From: an uncultured bacterium
GTDB taxonomy: Bacteria > Cyanobacteriota > Vampirovibrionia > Gastranaerophilales > Gastranaerophilaceae
Direction: 5' to 3'
DNA length: 64,000 nucleotides
Assembly (NCBI GenBank): GCA_900547155.1
Contig: URFH01000004.1
Location: 32,682-96,681 of the forward strand
In this document: piece after piece, positions 34,448-45,615 of the stretch
Position numbering within the stretch: the stretch's first letter is position 1
Layout of the letters: the number at the start of each line of letters is the position of its first letter
The notes under the pieces: model-generated
What the model was told of the DNA's origin: nothing
The model's database searches: none
What the model saw: the letters and a program-made list of their open reading frames with translations, nothing else
Translations under genes and position numbers: made by a program

Positions 34448-35714
34448 CGAAATAACCCCGAATTCAATAGCCGAAGAGCTTTGTTTTGAAAAAGGCGACA
34501 AAATCCTTTCAATAAACGGCGAAACCCCGAAAGATTTGATTGATTACCGTTTTGCGATAAACGAGGAATATATAGAACTTGAGCTGGAGCGAAAAAACGG
34601 CGAAATCGAGGTTTATGAGATTGAAAAAGACTTTGATGAAGATTTGGGCGTTGTTTTTGAGTCAGCAGTTTTTGACAGGGTAAAACTTTGTGCGAACAAC
34701 TGCATTTTTTGCTTTGTTGACCAGCAGCCGGGCGGGCTTCGGGAGTCATTGTACGTGAAAGACGATGATTACAGGCTTTCATACCTGCAGGGCACTTACA
34801 TTACGCTCACAAATCTCACAAAAAAGGACAAAGAACGCATTGAAAAGCTGCATTTGGGCCCATTGTACGTTTCTGTTCACACAACGAACCCCGAATTACG
34901 CGCAAAAATGCTCCGAAACAAGCGCGCAGCAGAGATTATGGAGAACCTTGAGTGGCTGAAAAATGCGCAAATTCCGCTTCATTTGCAAATTGTTATGTGT
35001 CCGGGCTTAAATGACGGCGCCGGGCTGGAAAGAACGCTCAACGACCTTGGAAAATTCAAGTCTGTTGTACAGTCGATTGCGGTTGTGCCCGTGGGGTTGA
35101 CGAAGTTTCACAAAAACAATTTGCAGCTTTTGACGGAAGAAAATGCCCGAAAAACCGTGGAAATTATTGATAATTTCAACAAAAAAATCAAAAAACACCT
35201 TGCTCAGGCGAGCGACGAAATATTTTTAAAGGCAAAAATGCCGATTCCGGAGCGCAAATATTACGGAAGTTTTGCCCAGCTCGAGGACGGAGTTGGGGCG
35301 TTGAGGCTTTTGTGTGATGATTTTGAAAAAAGGAAAAAGCACCTGCCAAAATCGGTGAAAAAGCCGCTTGGGATTACTTTTGCGACCTCAAACAGTGCAA
35401 TTTTCCCGATTTCACAGCTTTGTGAGGCTTTGAACAACATTGAAAACGTCAAATGCGATTTTGTTGAGATAAAAAACTCATTTTTTGGCGAAGATGTGAT
35501 AGTTGCGGGGCTGATTACCGGAAAAGACCTGATAAATCAGCTTTCCGGCAAAAAAATCCAAACGCTCATAATACCCGCCATCATGCTCCGCCCGTTCAGC
35601 GAGGATTTTTTGGACGGTGTGACGGTTTTTGATATTGAAAAGGCGCTCGGGTGCAAGGTTTTTGTCGTTAGGGATATTTATTCGGTTAAAGAGATTGTTG
35701 ATTTGTTGAAATAA
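34431..35714 (+). CDS. DUF512 radical-SAM protein with N-terminal PDZ-like domain
   Basis: A 427-residue protein of the family long catalogued as a cyanobacteria-type FeS protein. Residues 1-65 are PDZ-like (PATISEITPNSIAEELCFEKGDKILSINGE). The radical-SAM cluster motif is CANNCIFCFVDQQPGG near residue 85 (CxxxCxxC). The next region (RLSYLQGTYITLTNL, LYVSVHTTNPELRAKML) follows the SAM-binding TIM barrel, and the C-terminus is the DUF512 domain (VDVFDIEKALGCKVFVVRD). The reaction is unknown. Overlap with padR suggests co-expression. Confidence 0.87.
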   Translation: MPATISEITPNSIAEELCFEKGDKILSINGETPKDLIDYRFAINEEYIELELERKNGEIEVYEIEKDFDEDLGVVFESAVFDRVKLCANNCIFCFVDQQPGGLRESLYVKDDDYRLSYLQGTYITLTNLTKKDKERIEKLHLGPLYVSVHTTNPELRAKMLRNKRAAEIMENLEWLKNAQIPLHLQIVMCPGLNDGAGLERTLNDLGKFKSVVQSIAVVPVGLTKFHKNNLQLLTEENARKTVEIIDNFNKKIKKHLAQASDEIFLKAKMPIPERKYYGSFAQLEDGVGALRLLCDDFEKRKKHLPKSVKKPLGITFATSNSAIFPISQLCEALNNIENVKCDFVEIKNSFFGEDVIVAGLITGKDLINQLSGKKIQTLIIPAIMLRPFSEDFLDGVTVFDIEKALGCKVFVVRDIYSVKEIVDLLK

Positions 35715-35837
35715 ATGCCAAATACAAGCAAATTTCTCCCTCTCCCGCCGGAATAGGGGTGGGGAGAGGGGGCGACTAATGCTATTCTTAACAAATTTCC
35801 GAAAAATTGCAGCAGAAAAAGCTATTTAGCGAAAACC

Positions 35838-36329
35838 TCAGCCCTTTTTGTTCTTCTCATTCTCAACCATGTGAGAAACGACCATTTCTTTCAAAACTTT
35901 CCCACCCATGTAAGCGCCAAAGCCAATAGCGACAATCGCTCCCGCCGGCCCCAGCAAAGATGAAGCAACAACTCCTCCCAGCGCAATCGCAAGGATTCCG
36001 CCGAGCATGGCTGTTGTTGAGGGCGACTCTTTAGATTCTGCAAGCTTTTCAGCGGTTTTTGAAAAATCCTGTTTTACAAATTGGTCGGTTTTTATGGAAT
36101 TTGTGGCGGCTTTTGACACATCCTGCGAAAAATTGACCGGATTAGTCTTTTGCAGCTGCGCAACTTTATTTTTAACCTCAAAAATATCACGCGTAAGCTT
36201 CGTATCCATAGCCACACGGTTTTCAGAGCGCCGCTCAACACCCGAACGCCGCTCAATGGCAACAGGAACATTCTTTTTGCGCCTGTCTGACACTACCTGA
36301 TATTGAGGATATAGCTGCATGTTAATCAT
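35838..36329 (-). CDS. glycine-zipper membrane protein, 163 aa
   Basis: No named family. The N-terminus has two arginine-rich repeats (SDRRKKNVPVAIERRSGVERRS), the middle is a soluble linker rich in K, T and S, and residues about 105-140 form a hydrophobic glycine-zipper hairpin (AMLGGILAIALGGVVASSLLGPAGAIVAIGFGAYMGG). It has no cleavable signal and no clear Shine-Dalgarno site. TATAAT ends about 8 nt before the ATG. It may insert in the cytoplasmic membrane with the basic end inside. Confidence 0.7.
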   Translation of the reverse strand: MINMQLYPQYQVVSDRRKKNVPVAIERRSGVERRSENRVAMDTKLTRDIFEVKNKVAQLQKTNPVNFSQDVSKAATNSIKTDQFVKQDFSKTAEKLAESKESPSTTAMLGGILAIALGGVVASSLLGPAGAIVAIGFGAYMGGKVLKEMVVSHMVENEKNKKG

Positions 36330-36393
36330 TACAGTTAATTATAAAACCAAACATGTAATAAATTGCCCAAAAATTAAAAAATTGTTTCAAATG

Positions 36394-37038
36394 TTAAACG
36401 AGTTTTTCTCTGACGGCTTTTACTGCGGCTTCAGAGCGGTTTTTGACCTTTAATTTTTTGATAATGTTGCTCACATGCGCTTTGACGGTGTTTTTGCTGA
36501 TAAAAAATTCTGCTGCTATGTCAGAATTGTACTTTCCTTTAATGATTCGCTTCAAAATCTCTTTTTCCCTGCGTGTAAGGTTTATATCACCAGCAGGCGG
36601 GTCGGCAGGTTCCCCCAGAATCTTTTGAACAGCGGCTTTTCTGAGCGAATCAGAGGCTGTATCGTTAAAAATACTGTAACCTGCGATGGTGAGATTGATT
36701 ATTGAATAGATTTTGTCCGCCGGAATATCCCCGCAAACACAGGAATTGACGCCCTGTATGTAAGCTTGATAAAATTTTTCGCTGCTTTCGGAAATTACAA
36801 CTATTTTTACCTCCGGAAAATGCAGCATAAGCTTTTGCAGCTCGGCAAATTCGCTGTCATACTTTAAATTCGAGCCCATGACTATAACATCGGGCTGTTT
36901 TTTGGTCATTGCCTGAAAACATGCGTTCGTCGTTTCAAAATCCCCGAGAACATTAAAATTTTTCTCTAAAAGCCCAACCAAACTTCTGCGCGACAAAAAA
37001 TAATTTTCTATCACATAAATAACTATTCTCTTTTCCAT
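36394..37038 (-). CDS. NarL/LuxR-type response regulator with aspartate-less receiver
   Basis: A 214-residue two-domain regulator. The C-terminal LuxR helix-turn-helix is intact (LTRREKEILKRIIKGKYNSDIAAEFFISKNTVKAHVSNIIKKLKVKNRSEA). The N-terminal receiver is degenerate: the acidic pair is EN (VIYVIENYFLS), the phospho-acceptor position is Gly (PDVIVMGSNLKY) and the conserved Lys of the fifth strand is absent (SCVCGDIPAD). Classical phosphorylation is therefore unlikely, and it probably acts by ligand, partner or level. No histidine kinase is nearby. Confidence 0.88.
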   Translation of the reverse strand: MEKRIVIYVIENYFLSRRSLVGLLEKNFNVLGDFETTNACFQAMTKKQPDVIVMGSNLKYDSEFAELQKLMLHFPEVKIVVISESSEKFYQAYIQGVNSCVCGDIPADKIYSIINLTIAGYSIFNDTASDSLRKAAVQKILGEPADPPAGDINLTRREKEILKRIIKGKYNSDIAAEFFISKNTVKAHVSNIIKKLKVKNRSEAAVKAVREKLV

Positions 37039-37185
37039 ATTAATACCTGCTGTTTGTACATTATTTGCCAGTTTAACAGGTATTTCAGGGGCTGTGTTGA
37101 ACGTATTTTCCGTTTAGGCGGGGTCTTGAAGAATTTTTTAAAAATTGTGCTAAAAATTACAAAAAAACATCATTTATTCGAAATA

Positions 37186-37213
37186 TTGACATTAAAATTC
37201 AAATTACTATACT
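37186..37213 (+). promoter_or_regulatory. sigma-70 promoter of the Spy-like gene
   Basis: TTGACA (37186-37191), a 16-bp spacer and TATACT (37208-37213). The leader is about 20 nt and contains AAAGGAG. Confidence 0.8.
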
Positions 37214-37240
37214 GAATTTATAACAAAAAGGAGATTCTAC

Positions 37241-37816
37241 ATGAACAAAAAACTCTTATCAACAATTTTAGCCGCAGCAGCTATTGCAGCAGGCACCTGT
37301 GTATTTGCAGTCCCCTGCAAAGGCCCGTGCGAAGTACCTCCACCGCCTCCGGCAGAAGGAAAACCCTGCCCTCCGCCTGAATGCGGCAAACCTCCGATGG
37401 ACAAAGAAGTTTGCGAAAAAGCCAAAGCTGAAAGAAAAGCGGAGTTTGAAAAACGCCTTAATCTGACAGAAGAGCAAAAAGCGCAGCTCGAAAAAATTAA
37501 AGCCGACGAAAAGAAAGCTCTGGAGCCTGTTCACAAGAAAATGGACAAACTTCACAAAGAAATGTCCGCTCTTATGAAAAAAGAAAGAGAAGTCAGAGCT
37601 GAAAGCATGAAAAAATTTGAAGCTGTTCTGACTGAAGAGCAAAAAGCAGAACTTGAAAAAATGAAATCCGAATTCCATGAAAAAATCAAAAAAGATTTTG
37701 CAAAACGCGGCCCCCATCCGATGATGAAACCCGAATGCGCACCCGGATGTGCCGGCCCTGATTGCAAAAAACCGGACTGCGGCTGCAAATGCCACAAAAA
37801 GCCCTGCAAAAAATAA
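37241..37816 (+). CDS. secreted Cys/Pro-rich Spy-like protein
   Basis: A 191-residue exported protein with signal peptide MNKKLLSTILAAAAIAAGTC plus VFA. A Cys/Pro-rich segment (PCKGPCEVPPPPPAEG, PCPPPECGKPPMDKEVCE) leads to a long Lys/Glu helix with two LTxEQ motifs (LTEEQKAQLEKIK and LTEEQKAELEKMK). The LTxEQ motif is typical of the Spy/CpxP family of periplasmic chaperones and stress sensors. The tail is metal-site-like: CAPGCAGPDCKKPDCGCKCHKKPCKK. It contains about 14 cysteines. It probably senses or buffers metals or unfolded proteins in the envelope. Confidence 0.72.
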   Translation: MNKKLLSTILAAAAIAAGTCVFAVPCKGPCEVPPPPPAEGKPCPPPECGKPPMDKEVCEKAKAERKAEFEKRLNLTEEQKAQLEKIKADEKKALEPVHKKMDKLHKEMSALMKKEREVRAESMKKFEAVLTEEQKAELEKMKSEFHEKIKKDFAKRGPHPMMKPECAPGCAGPDCKKPDCGCKCHKKPCKK

Positions 37817-37847
37817 TTTTCGGGCGGAAATCTGAATAAAACAAAAA

Positions 37848-37882
37848 ATAACAGCATAAAAAAACTATGCTGTTATTTTTTT
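37848..37882 (+). terminator. rho-independent terminator
   Basis: AATAACAGCATA/TATGCTGTTATT stem with an AAAAAAC loop and T run after the Spy-like gene. Confidence 0.85.
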
Positions 37883-37930
37883 ATGTTATATTTATTTCAA
37901 ATAAGGTCTGTTTTGTGAAAGGAGAAATTT

Positions 37931-38680
37931 ATGAAAGATTTTAGCGGTATAAAGGATTACCAGATTGCGGTTCTGGGCGTGTTGATTGCTCTGGGGGCAA
38001 TAATTTCGACCTACCTGCTGTCGAGCGGAATTATTCAGTTCCAAAAGCTTCAGGCGCAGGCAATCACTGTTACGGGCTCCGCCAGCCAGAAAGTAACCTC
38101 GGATTTTGCAACCTGGAACGGCAGTTTTGAAACAAGAAACGCAAATCTCAAGTCCGGTTACGCAAAACTGACTGCTGACGCAAAAGCCATCAAAGATTTT
38201 CTCGTTTCCAACGGCATTGAGGCTTCTGCAATCGAATTTTCGCCCGTAAACAGCTACGCCATCTACAAACGCACCCCGAACGGCTACGAAACCAACAATA
38301 TCGAGGGTTACAGGCTTTCTCAGAGCGTTACTGTTTCATCAAAAGACATTAACAAAATCACGGAAATGTCAAAAGGCGTTGCCGCTTTGATTGACAAAGA
38401 TGTAGAACTCAGCTCGAACAATGTTCAATATTTTGTTTCCAACATTGACGATATTAAAATCAAAATGGTCGGAGAAGCAACAAAAAACGCAAAACTCCGC
38501 GCAGAAAGCATGGTTAAAAGCACAAAAGGCAGAATCGGCGTAATGAACAGCGCAAAAATGGGCGTTTTCCAGATTGTGCCTGAAAATTCAACCGAAGTTT
38601 CCGATTATGGCATTAACGACACGCGCTCCATTGAGAAAAAAGTTATTGCTGTTGTGAATGCGACGTTTACGGTTAAATAG
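37931..38680 (+). CDS. SIMPL-domain (DUF541) protein
   Basis: A 249-residue protein with an N-terminal membrane anchor or uncleaved signal (VLGVLIALGAIISTYLLS) and a SIMPL/DUF541 domain: TVTGSASQKVTSDFATWNGSFET at the start, then VNSYAIYKR and GYRLSQSVTVSSKDINKI, and a C-terminal strand (KVIAVVNATFTVK). The domain is an oligomeric, channel-forming fold in related proteins (BP26 type) and is exported. Its function is not known. AAAGGAG precedes the ATG. Confidence 0.85.
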   Translation: MKDFSGIKDYQIAVLGVLIALGAIISTYLLSSGIIQFQKLQAQAITVTGSASQKVTSDFATWNGSFETRNANLKSGYAKLTADAKAIKDFLVSNGIEASAIEFSPVNSYAIYKRTPNGYETNNIEGYRLSQSVTVSSKDINKITEMSKGVAALIDKDVELSSNNVQYFVSNIDDIKIKMVGEATKNAKLRAESMVKSTKGRIGVMNSAKMGVFQIVPENSTEVSDYGINDTRSIEKKVIAVVNATFTVK

Positions 38681-38728
38681 TTCTCTGGATTTGGCTTTGC
38701 CGGGGAAAAGCTCCGGAAATTAAGCATT

Positions 38729-38762
38729 AAAAAGCCCGCTTGTTTCAAAAAGCGGGCTTTTT
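38729..38762. terminator. bidirectional rho-independent terminator
   Basis: AAAAAGCCCGCTT/AAGCGGGCTTTTT perfect stem with a GTTTCAAA loop between the converging SIMPL and gyrB genes. Confidence 0.9.
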
Positions 38763-38778
38763 GTATTAATAATATTAA

Positions 38779-41232
<2,454 letters not shown>

Positions 41233-41524
41233 CTAAATTATTCCGTTTATACTTACATTGTACTATAAACAAGCAGATTTGACCATTTGTATCAAAGTTT
41301 AAATTATTGTGAAGTTTTTTGGGGAGTTATAGTTTCTTGAAAGAAGTGTTTTTATAAATTATCAGGGCTTTTAGACGGCAATCTCGTTGGTGAAACCCTG
41401 AAATACCCTAAAGGGCACCCTCCCTTGTATGGCTCGTACCCCGCCAACAAGAGGAGCTGCAAGTTCAGGGTGACAGTCGGGTTCGGTTATGTTGAATTTG
41501 TTTAGGAATTGAATACCCGCAAAA

Positions 41525-41650
41525 GCGAAAGTGTAGGGATTTTCCTTTTCCGTTCCGATTCCTCCGGGCATTCCACGTTAAATTCAAATTTTCCCCAATT
41601 TTTGAGCCCTCCTCCATAGTCACTACAAAGAAAAATCCCTACACTTTCGC
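41525..41650 (+). repeat. loop-conserved hairpin family A, copy at 41.6 kb
   Basis: 24-nt arms (41525-41548, starting GCGAAAGTGTAGGG, and 41627-41650) pair at 23 of 24 positions. The 78-nt core begins TCCGTTCCGATTCCTCCGG and ends CTCCATAGTCACTAC. It lies between the divergent gyrB and leuS genes, 25 nt before the leuS -10 element. The rest of this 495-nt gap is non-coding, with a CCCTAAAGGG palindrome near 41407. Confidence 0.92.
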
Positions 41651-41674
41651 GCCCCATACCATTTCTGTATTTTG

Positions 41675-41683
41675 TGCTAAAAT
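41675..41683 (+). promoter_or_regulatory. extended -10 promoter of leuS
   Basis: TGCTAAAAT followed by a predicted start near 41690, about 26 nt before the GTG start. Confidence 0.5.
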
Positions 41684-41715
41684 TTTATCATTGATAAACA
41701 TTAGAGGATGAAAAA

Positions 41716-44202
41716 GTGATAAAAGAACAGTATTTTCCGCAGGAAATTGAGAAAAAATGGCAAAAAGAATGGGAAGAAACGGGATTTGGCAAGACTTATG
41801 ATAATTCGGACAAGCCGAAATACTACGCACTTTCCATGTTCCCCTACCCGTCAGGCAGATTGCACATGGGGCACGTCAGAAACTACACAATTACCGACGT
41901 TATAGCCAGATTCAAAAAAATGCACGGTTTTAATGTTCTGCACCCGATAGGATGGGACAGTTTCGGCCTTCCGGCTGAAAATGCAGCAATCCAGCATGGC
42001 GAAAGCCCTGAAAAATGGACTGACGAAAACATCGGATATATGAAAATGCAGCTCAAAAAGCTCGGTCTGATGTACGACTGGGACAGAGAAGTCGCTACCT
42101 GCAAGCCCGACTACTACAAATGGACGCAGTGGCTGTTCTTACAATTATATAAAAAAGGCCTTGCCTACAAAAAAGAAGCGGCAGTAAACTGGTGCGACAA
42201 ATGCGCCACGGTTCTTGCGAACGAGCAGGTAATCGACGGAAAATGCTGGCGCTGCGACAGCGTTGTAGAGAAAAAATACCTTTCACAATGGTTTTTGAAA
42301 ATCACTGACTACGCAGAACAGCTTTTAGCCGACATTGACAAGCTCGAGGGCTGGCCCGACAGCGTAAAAATTATGCAGAAAAACTGGATTGGCAAATCAC
42401 AGGGTGCAATTTTGAGATTCAAAGTCAAGGAAATTGACGGGCTCGAAATTCCGGTTTACACAACACGTCCTGACACGGTTTACGGCATAACCTACCTCGT
42501 TGTTGCGCCTGAATACAAGGATATTGAAAAACTTACGACCCCTGAGCAAAAAGAAGCGGTCGAGGCATACCGTGCAAACGCACGCAAAATGAGCGAAATC
42601 GAAAGGCTTTCAACAGAACGTATAAAAACCGGCGTTCCGCTCGGAACACACGCTATTAACCCGTTCACAGGCGAAGAATTCCCGCTCTGGACAGCAGATT
42701 ATGCTTTAGTTGAGTACGGAACCGGCGCTGTAATGGCTGTTCCAACTCATGATGAGAGGGATTTTGATTTTGCTAAGAAATATAATTTGCCTTTGAAAGT
42801 TGTTATTCAAAACCCCGAAAACCCCTCTGACTGCAAAGATGCAGCTTACGTTGAGCCCGGGATACTTGTCAATTCCGGCGAATTTAACGGCATGAAAAAC
42901 GAAGACGCGAAAAAAGCAATCACAGAAAAAGCTGTTAAAGGCGGCTACGGAGAATTTAAAACCCAGTACAGACTCCGTGACTGGCTTATTTCGCGCCAGA
43001 GATACTGGGGCGCACCGATTCCGATTGTTTATTGTGAAAAATGCGGCCCGCAGCCTGTTCCCGAAGACCAGCTCCCCGTAAAGCTTCCAGAGGATGTTGA
43101 TTTCAAAGTTACAGGAAAATCGCCAATTTTGACCTCAAAAACTTTCCTTGAAACAACCTGCCCTGTTTGCGGCGGAAAAGCAACCAGGGAAACTGATACA
43201 ATGGATACTTTCATTTGCTCGAGCTGGTATTATTTGAGATATTCTGACGCAAAAAATACAAACGCGCCGTTCTCAAAAGAGCTTGTGAACAAGTGGCTGC
43301 CCGTTGACCAGTATGTCGGCGGAATTGAGCATGCGATTTTGCACCTTTTGTATTCAAGATTCTTTACAAAAGCCCTGAAAGACCTCGGTTTGCTGGATTT
43401 TGACGAGCCGTTCAAGAACCTTTTGACGCAGGGCATGGTTTTAAAAGACGGTTCAAAAATGTCCAAGTCCAAAGGCAACACGGTTGACCCCGATGAAATC
43501 TTTGAGAACTACGGAGCGGACACCGCAAGGCTCTTTATCCTCTCAGATTCGCCTCCGGCAAGGGATTTTGACTGGTCAGACGCAGGCGTGGAGGGATGTT
43601 ACAAGTTCCTGAACAGGGTTTGGCGCCTTTATGCTTCTATGCAGGAAAATATCATTTTTGATTACAAACTGCCTGAAATTTCAACGCTGACAAAGGAAAA
43701 CAACGCGCTTGTGCGCCAGACGCACATTTCTATCAAAGGAATCACGGGCGATATTTCAAACGAGTTCCAGTTCAACACGGTTATTTCAAAATACCGCGAA
43801 TTTACGAACGCGATTTACGAATATATCGGCAAAAAGGATTCGTTCTCGGATGAGGACAAAAATGTCCTTAGTTTTGCGTTGATTTCGCTGTTGAAGCTTC
43901 TTGCGCCCACCACGGTGCATTTATCCGAAGCGCTCTGGCACGAAATCGGCGGAACCGGTTCAATCCATGAAACCGAATGGCCAAAATACGATGAAAACCT
44001 TGCAAAAACCGCTGCAATAACACTCGTTGTTCAGGTAAACGGCAAAGTTAAGGACAAAATCGAAGTTGACGCAGAATCATCCAAAGAAGACCTCGAAAAA
44101 CATGCGCTCGAAAGCGAAAAGGTCAAGCAGTTCCTTGCGGACAAGCAGATTGTGAAAACAATCGTCGTCCCCGGAAGACTGGTCAATATTGTAGCGAAAT
44201 AA
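41716..44202 (+). CDS. leuS: leucyl-tRNA synthetase
   Basis: The class I enzyme charges tRNA-Leu. The 828-residue protein has PSGRLHMGHVRNYTITDVIARF (HIGH signature, near residue 47), a zinc-type insertion in the first half (CDKCATVLANEQVIDGKCWRC), the editing CP1 domain (TRPDTVYGITYLVVAPE) and KMSKSKGN near residue 581. The C-terminal domain is complete. The start is GTG, with AGAGGA 7 nt before it. The window also encodes a tRNA-Leu. Confidence 0.97.
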   Translation: MIKEQYFPQEIEKKWQKEWEETGFGKTYDNSDKPKYYALSMFPYPSGRLHMGHVRNYTITDVIARFKKMHGFNVLHPIGWDSFGLPAENAAIQHGESPEKWTDENIGYMKMQLKKLGLMYDWDREVATCKPDYYKWTQWLFLQLYKKGLAYKKEAAVNWCDKCATVLANEQVIDGKCWRCDSVVEKKYLSQWFLKITDYAEQLLADIDKLEGWPDSVKIMQKNWIGKSQGAILRFKVKEIDGLEIPVYTTRPDTVYGITYLVVAPEYKDIEKLTTPEQKEAVEAYRANARKMSEIERLSTERIKTGVPLGTHAINPFTGEEFPLWTADYALVEYGTGAVMAVPTHDERDFDFAKKYNLPLKVVIQNPENPSDCKDAAYVEPGILVNSGEFNGMKNEDAKKAITEKAVKGGYGEFKTQYRLRDWLISRQRYWGAPIPIVYCEKCGPQPVPEDQLPVKLPEDVDFKVTGKSPILTSKTFLETTCPVCGGKATRETDTMDTFICSSWYYLRYSDAKNTNAPFSKELVNKWLPVDQYVGGIEHAILHLLYSRFFTKALKDLGLLDFDEPFKNLLTQGMVLKDGSKMSKSKGNTVDPDEIFENYGADTARLFILSDSPPARDFDWSDAGVEGCYKFLNRVWRLYASMQENIIFDYKLPEISTLTKENNALVRQTHISIKGITGDISNEFQFNTVISKYREFTNAIYEYIGKKDSFSDEDKNVLSFALISLLKLLAPTTVHLSEALWHEIGGTGSIHETEWPKYDENLAKTAAITLVVQVNGKVKDKIEVDAESSKEDLEKHALESEKVKQFLADKQIVKTIVVPGRLVNIVAK

Positions 44203-44206
44203 TTTG

Positions 44207-44236
44207 AAAAAAGCCTCGATTTTTCGGGGCTTTTTT
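44207..44236 (+). terminator. rho-independent terminator of leuS
   Basis: AAAAAGCCTCG/CGGGGCTTTTTT stem with an ATTTTT loop, one wobble, and T run. Confidence 0.82.
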
Positions 44237-44267
44237 GCATTCAAACCAGCGCCAGAGCCCGTTCGGC

Positions 44268-45056
44268 CTATTTATTCTTATCAATAAGCGTCTTTTTAAT
44301 ATATTCCTGCAAATCCGGCGAAACCCTGATGTTTTGCAGCCCGAGATTGAATTTTTTAATCTCCGCAAGCGTTTCCTGATCCTTTGTCAAATCCTTTTTG
44401 GGCAAAACAATCGAACGTTTGACCTCCTCAAAGCCCGATGGAGCCCTATTTCCGGTATACTTTGAGATTATGTAATCCAAATCATCCGACGGAATGTTGA
44501 ATTTGTTAGAAATTTCCTTTACCGTCGCGCCTAAAGGCAATTTATAAAGCCAACGCAGCGTTTCGCCGTCATTTTCGGAAAGATTTATTACCCCGTACCT
44601 GTGCGGCGTGTACATAATATCCTGCTGATTCGGGCTGTGACCTAGCCCCAGCGCATGCCCGATTTCATGCAAAATCGTGTGATAAACCTCGTTTTCGTCC
44701 TGATATTGGGCGTGGATTATGCCATCAGAAAGCCCGATTTGCACCTCCGCAGAATATAGCCGCCCGATTGCGTCAAAATGAAAATAACAGTGCCCCAACG
44801 CCTTTCTGTCAATTCTTTTCCAGTCCAAATTTATCTGCGAATCATTGAGATTTCCGACAATTTTGAATTTGACTTTCCCTCCGGAAATCCGTTCCCATGT
44901 TTCCAGCGCCCGTTTTACCAGCGCAATATATTTGTACCCCTCGTTCTGCGCCTTGTACCAGCGGAACGGGGCAATGTAAAAGGTCAGCGGGAAACATGTT
45001 TCCGGCCACCTGATGATTTTATTTTCACGTAGGCACTGGTTTAAATAGGTCGTCAT
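44268..45056 (-). CDS. matrixin-like metalloprotease without signal peptide
   Basis: A 262-residue metzincin. The zinc site HEIGHALGLGH (in YHTILHEIGHALGLGHSPNQQDIMYTPH) is the full HExxHxxGxxH motif, and IMYTP is the Met-turn, both as in matrixins (M10). The N-terminal strand-rich half contains TFYIAPFRWYKAQNEGYKYIALVKRALETWERIS. There is no signal peptide or prodomain, so a cytoplasmic or unconventional location is implied. The C-terminal 70 residues (NKFNIPSDDLDYIISKYTGNRAPSGFEEVK) are an add-on. The function is unknown. Confidence 0.85.
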   Translation of the reverse strand: MTTYLNQCLRENKIIRWPETCFPLTFYIAPFRWYKAQNEGYKYIALVKRALETWERISGGKVKFKIVGNLNDSQINLDWKRIDRKALGHCYFHFDAIGRLYSAEVQIGLSDGIIHAQYQDENEVYHTILHEIGHALGLGHSPNQQDIMYTPHRYGVINLSENDGETLRWLYKLPLGATVKEISNKFNIPSDDLDYIISKYTGNRAPSGFEEVKRSIVLPKKDLTKDQETLAEIKKFNLGLQNIRVSPDLQEYIKKTLIDKNK

Positions 45057-45153
45057 AATATTATAATAATATCATTAGCGCTTTTAGTAAATACAGCCTG
45101 CTCCTGAAGGCTTTTCGGCGGAAAAATTCCCCGCAAAATGCGGATTTTTGTGA

Positions 45154-45159
45154 TATAAT
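45154..45159 (+). promoter_or_regulatory. extended -10 promoter of smpB (leaderless)
   Basis: TGATATAAT, with TATAAT at 45154-45159 ending 6 nt before the smpB ATG. No ribosome-binding site separates them, so the predicted mRNA begins at the ATG. A -35 box is not obvious. Confidence 0.65.
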
Positions 45160-45165
45160 CGGGCT

Positions 45166-45615
45166 ATGGGACGAAAAGTTGTAGTAAATAACAAAAAAGC
45201 CTTTCATGACTTCACGATTTTTGAAAAGTACAATGCCGGCATTGTGCTGACAGGCACTGAAATAAAATCCATACGAAAAAACGCCGTAAACCCGAAAGAC
45301 AGCTTTGCAAAAATCGAAGACGGCGAAGTCTGGCTCTACAATCTCCACATCAGCCCCTACGAACAGGGCAACAGGTTCAACCATGACGCGGAACGCAAAA
45401 GAAAACTCCTCCTCAACAAAAACGAAATCCTGAAAATGTCCGGAAAAATTAAAAAAGAGGGCTATTCTATTATTCCGCTTTCAATTTATCTCGAAAACGG
45501 CTGGGCAAAGGTCGAAATCGGGCTCGCTAAAGGTAAAAAACTCCATGACAAGCGCGAAGATATCGCAAAAAAATCCATGCAGCGCGATATTGCAAGGAAT
45601 TTCAAGGTGAGATAA
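45166..45615 (+). CDS. smpB: SsrA-binding protein SmpB
   Basis: SmpB binds tmRNA and rescues stalled ribosomes. The 149-residue protein has the family core: [56 protein letters not shown], and the basic tail [27 protein letters not shown] that acts in the decoding centre. It appears to be leaderless. Its last codons are duplicated 124 nt downstream. No tmRNA gene was recognised in the window. Confidence 0.96.
   Translation: MGRKVVVNNKKAFHDFTIFEKYNAGIVLTGTEIKSIRKNAVNPKDSFAKIEDGEVWLYNLHISPYEQGNRFNHDAERKRKLLLNKNEILKMSGKIKKEGYSIIPLSIYLENGWAKVEIGLAKGKKLHDKREDIAKKSMQRDIARNFKVR

Noticed and set aside
37268..37795. 175-residue Phe-rich antisense frame
   Set aside because: It is the complement of the Lys/Glu-rich Spy-like gene, whose composition forces an open antisense frame.
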